Assembly (NCBI GenBank): GCA_029194675.1
Contig: JARFXP010000002.1
Location: 496,001-560,000, forward strand
Length of the DNA: 64,000 nt
Direction of reading: 5' to 3'
DNA from: Nitrospira sp.
GTDB taxonomy: Bacteria > Nitrospirota > Nitrospiria > Nitrospirales > Nitrospiraceae
Shown: piece after piece, positions 28,869-36,158 of the stretch
Layout of the letters: the number at the start of each line of letters is the position of its first letter
Position numbering within the stretch: position 1 is the first letter of the stretch
Notes under the pieces: generated by a model
Told to the model about the DNA's origin: nothing
Databases searched by the model: none
Seen by the model: the letters and a program-made list of their open reading frames with translations, nothing else
Made by a program: the position numbers and the translations under genes

Positions 28869-30104
28869 ATGCATGCGTTTGTGTGGCTGACGATCGTGAC
28901 GGCATTGCGAATTCTTGGGCGAAACAGGCTGCGTGCCGGCTTGACCATGCTGGGGATTATCATCGGTGTGGGAGCGGTCATCGCGATGGTCAGTATCGGC
29001 GAGGGGGCAAAGCAGGCCGTGCAGAAGCAGATTGCCACCATGGGCACGAATGTCATCATGATCTGGCCTACCGCGACGAGCGTCGGTGGTGTGCGAGGTG
29101 CACAAGGTGGGGCTGTCACGCTGACCGTTGCGGATGCAGTGGATCTGAAGAAGAGAATTCTGGTTCTATCGGATACTGCTTGGACGAAACGCGACATACT
29201 GCAGATCGTGAACGGTCACCGCAACTGTAACAGCCCGGTCAATGGAGTGTCACCCAGCTATCTCAGTATCCGAGACTGGACGTTCAGTAAGGGAGGTTCC
29301 TTTACCCAGGCAGATATGGATAGTGCGGGGCTCGTCGCACTTCTTGGACAGTCGGTGGTTGATGAACTCTTCGATCAAGGGGAGGAACCACTCGGGGCCG
29401 TCATTCGCATTAGAAACGTCCCGCTCCGCGTGATCGGCATCTTATCTCCAAAAGGACAGAACACGTATGGTCAGGATCAGGACGATGTCGTCTTTATCCC
29501 CTTCACGACTGCCGAGCGAAAAGTCTTTGGAACGCCGTTCCTTGGATCGGTCGGCGGCCTGTACGCCGCCACAGATCGAGCCGAGGATATGCCGGAAGCG
29601 GTAGAACTCATACGAGAGGTCTTGAGGTCTCGCCACCGTCTACAGGGCGAGCAGCCGGATGATTTCGCCATTCGTACGCAGGTCGATATTGCCATGGTGC
29701 AGGAGGGGACGAGTCAAACCTTGACGGTCATGTTGATGGCGATTGCGTCCGTCTCGCTGCTCGTCGGCGGGATCGGCATTATGAACATACTGCTTGTTTC
29801 TGTGACCGAACGAACAAGAGAAATCGGAGTCCGTATGGCAGTTGGAGCCAAGCGAGCCCATATCCTGATACAGTTCTTGATCGAGGCCATGACGCTCAGT
29901 GTGGTCGGCGGTTGTATCGGCATCCTATTCGGGGTGTTTGCGGCCCGCTTGACGACGGTGATTGCCGGATGGCCCACGATTATCTCGGGCCACACGGTTG
30001 CGACGGCATTCGTCTTTTCCGTCGCCGTCGGCTTATTTTTTGGTTTATATCCTGCCAACAAAGCCGCTCGACTCAATCCCATCGAAGCGTTGCGCTACGA
30101 ATAG
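28869..30104 (+). CDS. MacB-type ABC transporter permease
   Basis: The 411-residue product has one N-terminal transmembrane helix (RAGLTMLGIIIGVGAVIAMV), a large periplasmic MacB_PCD domain (about 45-260), and a C-terminal FtsX domain with three helices (SVSLLVGGIGIMNILLVSV and so on) ending in PIEALRYE, typical of MacB. Together with the adaptor and ATPase it forms a tripartite mechanotransmission pump for macrolide-like compounds, peptides or envelope lipids. The substrate is not predictable. Confidence 0.92.
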   Translation: MHAFVWLTIVTALRILGRNRLRAGLTMLGIIIGVGAVIAMVSIGEGAKQAVQKQIATMGTNVIMIWPTATSVGGVRGAQGGAVTLTVADAVDLKKRILVLSDTAWTKRDILQIVNGHRNCNSPVNGVSPSYLSIRDWTFSKGGSFTQADMDSAGLVALLGQSVVDELFDQGEEPLGAVIRIRNVPLRVIGILSPKGQNTYGQDQDDVVFIPFTTAERKVFGTPFLGSVGGLYAATDRAEDMPEAVELIREVLRSRHRLQGEQPDDFAIRTQVDIAMVQEGTSQTLTVMLMAIASVSLLVGGIGIMNILLVSVTERTREIGVRMAVGAKRAHILIQFLIEAMTLSVVGGCIGILFGVFAARLTTVIAGWPTIISGHTVATAFVFSVAVGLFFGLYPANKAARLNPIEALRYE

Positions 30105-30130
30105 GGTTGGCCACCATTCGTGTTGGCTCC

Positions 30131-31333
30131 TCAAGGATCCATCGTGATGATTGTTTCAATCGCCCGTGTCCGAGGTTCGTCGGCCTGCTGTGCAAGGTTG
30201 ACGACCAATGGCGTGACATACTCGGTGCCTCCTGGTTGGTGAGTAATGGTGACGATCGGTTGATGCAGTTTCTCTTGATTGAGCTCCGTGACCACGGCCA
30301 ACTCTTGTGTATTCAGCCGTACATGACTATGGACCGGATAGATACCGACTCTCGCGATAAACGCCGACAGGATTCGTTGATCGATCTTGCCTTGCCGCGC
30401 TTCTTGATACAAACATTGAAATGTGTGGTGGGGAGTGAGCGGAGGTGTCCCGCCGAATCCAGTGATCAATTCATCATATCGATCCACGACCATCAGGATG
30501 CGGGTGCGGTCGGAGGTAAACCGTCCCCGTGACTCTTTCGGGTAGCCGCTGTCATCGAGATAGACATGATGATTTGCGATAAGCTGGAGTATGGCGCTCT
30601 CAATCCTGCCTTGCCGCTCCAACATAAGAACCGCATGGCGAGGATGAGTTTCCAGTTCATGTTGGTCGGTCTCGGAAAGGCCTGACGTGGTGTGAGCCTG
30701 GCTGACAATGGCAGACCGGATCTGCAAGAGCCCGATATCATGTAACAGCCCGGCGGTCGCAAGTTCCTGCAGTTCCAAAGGGTTGAATTGGTAGACCTGT
30801 CCTAAGACCAGTGACAGCGTACAAGTGGCCAGCGCATGGCGGCTGAGAGTGGAATCGCCGGCCCGATTTTGACTCAATGCCATGAAAATAGCGGAGTCGG
30901 TGAGAGTTCTCATAGCGATCGTGATTTCTTGAACTGCTTCGGCCGCCTGCTGAGGATTGACCGTCCCTGTTTTGCTGATGGTGGAAAAAACGGATTGTAC
31001 GGCTTGATCCATCTGTTGCTTGGCCAGCTTCGCTTGGACATATTCTTCGTTCAGCTGAGCTAAAGACTTGGATTGTTTTTTAATACTCCACGTCGGTGCT
31101 GCCTCGGTCGCCGAATGCGGCGCATCTGATATCTGATGAGGCTGAGAAGCCATTCCCCGGTCGAGGTCGATGTCGACCACCTTCACCCCTGCGCGTACTA
31201 ATTTTTCAATCTGCGAAGGATGCTCGATCAGAAATGAATGGCGGAGGAAGGGGGAGCGGAACCACGAAAGGTCCAAATGGGCGACGTACATTCCGATCTG
31301 AAGATCACGGACAGAGACGCGGGTTCTCGCCAT
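30131..31333 (-). CDS. HD-GYP domain protein (probable c-di-GMP phosphodiesterase) with N-terminal DUF3391
   Basis: The 400-residue product starts VSVRDLQIGMYVAHLDLSW, typical of the DUF3391 domain found in front of HD-GYP domains. The HD-GYP core shows LLHDIGLLQI near 200 and HHVYLDDSGYP near 255 (HHE...GYP pattern, with Asp in place of Glu). Start ATG 31333 has CGGAG upstream and fits the domain start; an open frame continues upstream. Some metal ligands differ from the consensus, so activity is likely but not certain. Confidence 0.85.
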   Translation of the reverse strand: MARTRVSVRDLQIGMYVAHLDLSWFRSPFLRHSFLIEHPSQIEKLVRAGVKVVDIDLDRGMASQPHQISDAPHSATEAAPTWSIKKQSKSLAQLNEEYVQAKLAKQQMDQAVQSVFSTISKTGTVNPQQAAEAVQEITIAMRTLTDSAIFMALSQNRAGDSTLSRHALATCTLSLVLGQVYQFNPLELQELATAGLLHDIGLLQIRSAIVSQAHTTSGLSETDQHELETHPRHAVLMLERQGRIESAILQLIANHHVYLDDSGYPKESRGRFTSDRTRILMVVDRYDELITGFGGTPPLTPHHTFQCLYQEARQGKIDQRILSAFIARVGIYPVHSHVRLNTQELAVVTELNQEKLHQPIVTITHQPGGTEYVTPLVVNLAQQADEPRTRAIETIITMDP

Positions 31334-31433
31334 CGGACTCCGGGTACAAGTAATGAGGCTGCAGAAACACCTCCTGTGAGGTATCGGCACCGATGGCAGA
31401 TAACTGTAGCTGAGTAATGGTTGCGTTGAGTGG

Positions 31434-31826
31434 TCAGCCCGAGTGATCAGGCGGGTGAAGGAACGAGAGAGAGACTTCAATGCGAGGATCGGTTTTGTCG
31501 ACCTGTTTGTACAGATGGGTTTCAATGATGCGATTGTCGTTCAAGCCGAGCCCTTCGCAGACCGCATCTTGGGCGATCTTCAGGCCTCCGTCGAGGTCAC
31601 GTCGTAAGGGAGAAGCGAAAAAGAACCGGATCGACAGCGCCAGCGGTCCGGATTGAAGTCGATCCCGCAAGGAAGGTCCGGCAGGGGACTGTGCCAATGC
31701 CAGCCATACGTGCCGGCCGACGTATGTTTTATACGCACGTCCGGCCGAGGACAACAAACGACGCCCATTCACCGATGCGTATTGATGATTGATGCTGGGA
31801 GGAACAGGCAACGTAACCGTGAGCAT
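31434..31826 (-). CDS. RusA-like Holliday junction resolvase family protein
   Basis: The 130-residue core shows TVTLPVPPSINHQYA at the N-terminus and RDLDGGLKIAQDAVCEGLGL, then NDNRIIETHLYKQ. These carry the conserved acidic residues and Lys of RusA-type crossover-junction endonucleases (PDxDN, then D-D-x2-I, then K). The start is set at ATG 31826 just before the conserved core; the frame is open about 200 bases further upstream. RusA is usually of phage origin, though this family also occurs as a chromosomal gene. It is next to mraZ. Confidence 0.8.
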   Translation of the reverse strand: MLTVTLPVPPSINHQYASVNGRRLLSSAGRAYKTYVGRHVWLALAQSPAGPSLRDRLQSGPLALSIRFFFASPLRRDLDGGLKIAQDAVCEGLGLNDNRIIETHLYKQVDKTDPRIEVSLSFLHPPDHSG

Positions 31827-32039
31827 GTTCGATGTGATAATAGGCGGGTGGGATGGATTCCGAACGACCGCCGGGGAGTTCAATGGAAGGAGCTTCAGCG
31901 ATCCGGCCGAACCATTGACGGGCACGGGCGTCATCGATCTCAGTCGTGATCGTTTGTCAGTCCACTGGGTTGTTGTGGGAAGGGGAAAGTTCAAGGCGAA
32001 TACGGTGCGGCGACGTCGGTTTGATGGCATGGAGGCGAA

Positions 32040-32480
32040 CTAGAGGAGGTTCATGATTTTTGCCATGTTCTGTTCATACCGACCTTCTGTACGGGCAATA
32101 TACCGACGCCAGTCACTCGGATTCCAAATTTCCATTCGGTGATACAGGCCGACGAGGATGATCTCTTGATCTTCATCGACCGGAACCAGTTTTCGCAGGC
32201 GACCGGGAATCAGAATCCGGCCGGTTTTATCGATGTCCGATGACCCGGCCTCGGAAACGACAAAGTGCATAAACAGGCGGCTCTGGTCTTCGTCCAGAGA
32301 CGTCCTGGTCCGTTCAAGAACCTTCTCCCATTCTTTCGTGGAGTAGATCAACAAAGATTGTTCCGGACCTTTCAGGAACATGACCGTCTGGCCCTCGGCC
32401 TCGATCTGCTCACGGATTGGTGAGGGGACGATGAATCGTCCTTTCTCATCAACCTTACAAAGGTATTCACCGGCAAACAT
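32040..32480 (-). CDS. mraZ: MraZ transcriptional regulator
   Basis: The 146-residue product has two AbrB-like SpoVT halves with the signature DEKGRF and DKTGRI (DxxxR) motifs. MraZ represses the division and cell wall (dcw) cluster in many bacteria, where it precedes rsmH. Here no rsmH, ftsL or mur gene follows; the neighbours are a small HTH gene 16 bases upstream and the RusA-like gene downstream. AGGATA precedes the ATG. Confidence 0.93.
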   Translation of the reverse strand: MFAGEYLCKVDEKGRFIVPSPIREQIEAEGQTVMFLKGPEQSLLIYSTKEWEKVLERTRTSLDEDQSRLFMHFVVSEAGSSDIDKTGRILIPGRLRKLVPVDEDQEIILVGLYHRMEIWNPSDWRRYIARTEGRYEQNMAKIMNLL

Positions 32481-32495
32481 TGCAATATCCTGTGT

Positions 32496-32693
32496 TTAGG
32501 AATTCACGGCGGTTCTGGTTCGGTCGCGGATCCATTGTTCGAGATCCGAACGTACAAATCGCCATTCTTTTCCCAGCTTGAAGGCAGGAATCTGCCGACT
32601 TCGAAGATAGCGGTAGAGGGTCCGTTGAGTAATCTTGAGATAGCGACAGGTTTCTGTCGCTGTCATGAGTTCGGTCTTCGGAGCCCTGCTCAT
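32496..32693 (-). CDS. Excisionase/MerR-type helix-turn-helix protein
   Basis: The 65-residue product is a single winged helix of the AlpA/excisionase type (LMTATETCRYLKITQRTLYR, then IPAFKLGKEWRFVRSDLEQWI). GGTGGAGTG lies just upstream of ATG 32693. Such small proteins are DNA-binding regulators, often of mobile-element or toxin-antitoxin origin. Its position 16 bases upstream of mraZ suggests one transcript and a joint regulatory role. Confidence 0.85.
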   Translation of the reverse strand: MSRAPKTELMTATETCRYLKITQRTLYRYLRSRQIPAFKLGKEWRFVRSDLEQWIRDRTRTAVNS

Positions 32694-32798
32694 CACTCCA
32701 CCTGTTACTAGAGCGAGGAACACTCATACCGCCTCCAGTACTGCGCTATTCTAGAGACCGCTACAGGAATGTCAAGCGAAAGTCTATGACATTACATG

Positions 32799-33140
32799 TC
32801 AAAGGCCGTCAGTGCCGTCTGTTACTCCTTCACCGTCTTCGGATTGGTCCATCATCGCTTCGATATCGTCGACGTCCTCGCCCATTTCCTGCCCCATTCT
32901 CTTCATCAAACGGGCGACACTCCGAGGATCATTCTCATCAATCCCTCCGAGGTTAGCTGGATCTGAGAGCGATTCGAGTCGAGCTTCTTCGGACTTGGGA
33001 GCCGCAAATCGCGACAGGAGACGCTCCAACTTCGAGCAGCCACAGTGCCGACAGACAATCGATCCGGGATGGCGGGGGTTCATGATCAGGAACGAACTTC
33101 GCCTGCGGCACTCCTGACATGAGTACTCGTAAATTGGCAT
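32799..33140 (-). CDS. FmdB family zinc-ribbon protein
   Basis: The product starts MPIYEYSCQECRRRSSFL and carries a second CRHCGCSKLERLLS pair, together forming the CxxC...CxxC zinc ribbon of FmdB/YgiT-like putative regulators. After the 45-residue ribbon comes an acidic tail of about 65 residues. GGAGGAT lies before ATG 33140. It is encoded immediately after comF. Confidence 0.88.
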   Translation of the reverse strand: MPIYEYSCQECRRRSSFLIMNPRHPGSIVCRHCGCSKLERLLSRFAAPKSEEARLESLSDPANLGGIDENDPRSVARLMKRMGQEMGEDVDDIEAMMDQSEDGEGVTDGTDGL

Positions 33141-33160
33141 GGAGTTATCCTCCAAACGGT

Positions 33161-33961
33161 TCAAAAGGGGTATGGATGCTGAGCCAGCATTCGGTCGAGG
33201 ACGATATCGGTACCCACGGTTCGGCTTAACGTTATGGCGAATACGTCAGCAGATCCAGCTCTACGCAGGGCCTTTGCACATTCATTCACCGTGGTGCCGG
33301 TCGTGAAGACGTCGTCGATCAGAAGAATGCGCTTCTTGGCGATCGCATCGGGGCGTCGAACAGCAAACGATCGACGAAGGTTTTTTTGACGGCTCTTGCG
33401 GGACAATGTGGTCTGGGGCGGCGTAGGAACAGTTCGGATCAAATTGGTATATACCACGGGAATATCGAGGCGACGCCCGATGTGATCGGCAAGCAGCAGA
33501 GACTGATTGAATTCTCGCTCACGAAGCCTCTGAATGTGCAAAGGTACTGGTATGATCATATCTACAGTATTGAGTGGAGGAAGTCGAGCCATCATGAGGC
33601 GGGCAAGTGGAGCCGCGAGTGAAACTTTGCCCTGGTACTTAAAGAGGCGGATGGCGTGTTGGAGCGGAGGCAGATAAGGGTACAGCGTCCAGGCCCTCGT
33701 ATAAGAAGGCGGACGTACAGCGCAGGGTTGGCAGACATGATGCGGGCTGTAGGTCGAGGCGATGGAAGAGGGGAAGGGGCGGTCACAACGGGTGCATCGA
33801 GCGTCAGGCATGAGCGAAATCGCGCTCCAACAATCAGAGCAAAAATGCGGGATTGGGTCATCTTTCAGACGCGAGCTGCAACTCGAACAATGAACAGGAA
33901 GAAAGAACCTCATCGCACGGCGCGCGAGACGTGGGACCAATTCTGTCACATGATTGGCCAT
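33161..33961 (-). CDS. ComF family phosphoribosyltransferase-like protein
   Basis: The 266-residue product has an N-terminal zinc-binding segment (CSSCSSRL, CSDCW, CTRCDRPF) and a C-terminal PRTase domain with the PRPP loop ILLIDDVFTTGTTVNECAKAL. ComF proteins act in DNA uptake and single-strand DNA processing during natural competence. Other competence genes are not in this window, so the role here is inferred from family only. Confidence 0.9.
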   Translation of the reverse strand: MANHVTELVPRLARRAMRFFLPVHCSSCSSRLKDDPIPHFCSDCWSAISLMPDARCTRCDRPFPSSIASTYSPHHVCQPCAVRPPSYTRAWTLYPYLPPLQHAIRLFKYQGKVSLAAPLARLMMARLPPLNTVDMIIPVPLHIQRLREREFNQSLLLADHIGRRLDIPVVYTNLIRTVPTPPQTTLSRKSRQKNLRRSFAVRRPDAIAKKRILLIDDVFTTGTTVNECAKALRRAGSADVFAITLSRTVGTDIVLDRMLAQHPYPF

Positions 33962-34108
33962 TGAGAACCCGTGATTCTTGCTTGTCCCACCCCTCTTTAT
34001 GGCGAAGAGCCTGCTGGTGTCAAGGTTGTCCGCCTCCGATTTATTGTGCTATACGAAGGAGAATTACCGGGCACCCAGGCGATCAATTGTCGGAGAGAGC
34101 GGCCGTCG

Positions 34109-34807
34109 ATGGTGATATTGCGACAACTCTCGAAAACCTATTTGCGTGGAGAAGCCACGGTTGTGGCTTTGCGCGATGTGAGTTTAGAGATTAAGGCCGG
34201 AGAATTCTGCGCGTTCGTGGGCCCCAGCGGCTGCGGGAAAAGTACCCTGTTGAACCTCGTGGCCGGTTTGGACCTACCAACCGCGGGAGAAATCGTGCTG
34301 GATGGACGATCCACAAAAAATCTGACCAGCTACGAGTGGACAAAGATCAGGCGTGAAACGATCGGGATCGTTTTCCAAGCCTTCCATTTGGTTCATGGTT
34401 TGACGGCTGAAGAGAACATTGCGCTGCCCTTGATGTTGCGCGGGGAGAATAGGCGGGAGATCGTAAAACGGGTGGAGGACATGTTGGAGAGAGTGGGGAT
34501 GAGTCATCGTCGCCGACATCGACCCGCCGAATTATCCGGTGGAGAGCAACAAAGAATCGCGATCGCGCGGGCATTAGCGCATGGCCCCCGTCTCCTGTTG
34601 GCTGATGAACCGACAGGAAATATCGATTCTCATCAAGGAGCAGGTATTATGGCGCTCATTCGTGAGCTGGCGATATCTGGAGGGCAGACGGTATTGTTGG
34701 TTACCCACAGTTTGCAGGCCTCACAATCCGCCGACTATGTGTGGACTATGCGAGATGGACAACTGATTTCACGCACTGAACGTAGGACCGAACTGGTAAC
34801 TCCGTGA
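34109..34807 (+). CDS. LolD/YbbA-like ABC transporter ATP-binding protein
   Basis: The product of 232 residues has Walker A GPSGCGKSTLLNLVAG, Q-loop FQAFHLVHGLTAEEN, signature LSGGEQQRIAIARAL and Walker [16 protein letters not shown] 34109 has GGAGAGAG upstream. It overlaps pyrD by four bases. The matching large FtsX-like permease lies at 36159, separated by pyrD and a regulator gene, an unusual split of an ATPase-permease pair such as YbbA-YbbP. Confidence 0.9.
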   Translation: MVILRQLSKTYLRGEATVVALRDVSLEIKAGEFCAFVGPSGCGKSTLLNLVAGLDLPTAGEIVLDGRSTKNLTSYEWTKIRRETIGIVFQAFHLVHGLTAEENIALPLMLRGENRREIVKRVEDMLERVGMSHRRRHRPAELSGGEQQRIAIARALAHGPRLLLADEPTGNIDSHQGAGIMALIRELAISGGQTVLLVTHSLQASQSADYVWTMRDGQLISRTERRTELVTP

Positions 34808-35733
34808 TCGATCTCTCCACAACGATCGCCGGCGTGACCTTTCCCGGCTGTTTCATGAATGCGTCGGGAGCGCTCTGTGTCACACGAGAGGAACTCGAGG
34901 CCCTCGGGAAATCCGGGGCGGGGGCGATCGTCACGAAGTCGATGACGATTGAGTCACGCCAAGGGAACCCTACGCCACGGTATCACGGATTTCCCGGAGG
35001 ATCGATCAATTCGATGGGTCTTCCCAACCTCGGGTATAGAGCCTACGTCGAGTTGATTCCTCACCTCAAGCGGTTCGGAAAGCCGGTTATCGCCAGCGTG
35101 GCGGGACTCAGAGAGGAAGACTTTCCGACCATCGCGGAAGCGATCAATGCAGCCCAGCCGGACCTCATCGAGGTCAATCTATCCTGTCCGAATATTCCAG
35201 GCAAGCCCCAAATTGGCTACGATTTGGAAACATCCGAGCGGGTGCTCCGCAAGGTTCGGCGTCTCATCACGGTTCCGATGGGGGTGAAGCTGCCGCCGTA
35301 CTTTGATCCGGCGCATCATGAGGCCATGGGGAAGGTACTCGGGCGTTGCGGAGTCGACTTTCTCAATTTGATCAATTCCGTGGGCAACGCCTTGGTTGTC
35401 GATCCGGAACGGGAAACCGTCGTCATTAAGCCTAAAGGAGGGTTCGGCGGGTTGGGCGGGCGACTGATCAAGCCGGTGGCATTGGCGAACGTCCGCGCCT
35501 TCTTCAAGTTTTTTGGTGGGAAGATCCCGATCATCGGAACCGGAGGGATTGTGGAGGGAATCGATGTGTTCGAACATTTCCTCTGCGGAGCCTCGGCGGT
35601 TCAAATCGGGACGGTGTTGGTGGAGGAAGGGCTGGGTGTGTTCGGCCGACTGGAAGCGGAATTGACCGCTGTCTTGACAAGAAAAGGATACCGGTCGATT
35701 CCGGAATGCCGAGGACGGCTCACGGAATTGTGA
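34804..35733 (+). CDS. pyrD: Dihydroorotate dehydrogenase, class 1 (1A-like)
   Basis: This FMN enzyme oxidises dihydroorotate in pyrimidine synthesis. The 309-residue product (GTG start) carries the class 1 active-site Cys in VNLSCPNIPGKPQIGYD, FMN-binding GFGGLGGRLIKPVAL and GTGGIVEGIDVFEHFLCGA. There is no N-terminal membrane extension as in class 2, and no pyrK partner is visible. NIPGKPQ resembles fumarate-linked class 1A. The electron acceptor is therefore worth testing. Confidence 0.9.
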   Translation: MIDLSTTIAGVTFPGCFMNASGALCVTREELEALGKSGAGAIVTKSMTIESRQGNPTPRYHGFPGGSINSMGLPNLGYRAYVELIPHLKRFGKPVIASVAGLREEDFPTIAEAINAAQPDLIEVNLSCPNIPGKPQIGYDLETSERVLRKVRRLITVPMGVKLPPYFDPAHHEAMGKVLGRCGVDFLNLINSVGNALVVDPERETVVIKPKGGFGGLGGRLIKPVALANVRAFFKFFGGKIPIIGTGGIVEGIDVFEHFLCGASAVQIGTVLVEEGLGVFGRLEAELTAVLTRKGYRSIPECRGRLTEL

Positions 35734-35735
35734 AC

Positions 35736-36014
35736 CTATTTATTGCCGAAGTTGCGAGGCAACAAGTTGTGTTGTAGGGCCTGACGCAGGAGTTGGGCGA
35801 CGTTCCGAACATCGAGTCGACGCATCAAGTTGAAACGATGTACTTCGACCGTCCGGACGCTGATATCCAACGATCCGGCGATCTCTCGATTCGTGTGGCC
35901 CAGCGCGACCAATCGGAGGACCTCGCGTTGGCGGGGCGTGATGGGCACAGAAGATTTGGAGCGATGTTCCATTCGGTGGAGCGGACGTGCGGTGGTCTTT
36001 TTCTTTCTGGCCAT
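35736..36014 (-). CDS. Single-domain LuxR-type helix-turn-helix regulator
   Basis: The 92-residue product consists of a basic N-terminus and one LuxR/FixJ-type HTH (TPRQREVLRLVALGHTNREI, then SVRTVEVHRFNLMRRL). No receiver or ligand domain is present. AGAGGAGAA precedes the ATG. It converges with pyrD (2-base gap) and diverges from the large permease gene, which it may regulate. Confidence 0.9.
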   Translation of the reverse strand: MARKKKTTARPLHRMEHRSKSSVPITPRQREVLRLVALGHTNREIAGSLDISVRTVEVHRFNLMRRLDVRNVAQLLRQALQHNLLPRNFGNK

Positions 36015-36158
36015 GTGTTCTCCTCTCGGAAGTTGCTATGATTCAGTCTAGCAAACGACCGAAAATGTGTAAACGAAACTACTGATATATGTCGAGCGTG
36101 CGAACACGCAGAGGGGACTGATAAGCCCAGTCCCAGTAGGAAGACTCTCTCACGCTAC

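Noticed and set aside
31434..32693. Prophage remnant (RusA plus excisionase-like HTH)
   Set aside because: No integrase, capsid, tail or attachment sites nearby; the flanking genes are ordinary chromosomal genes.
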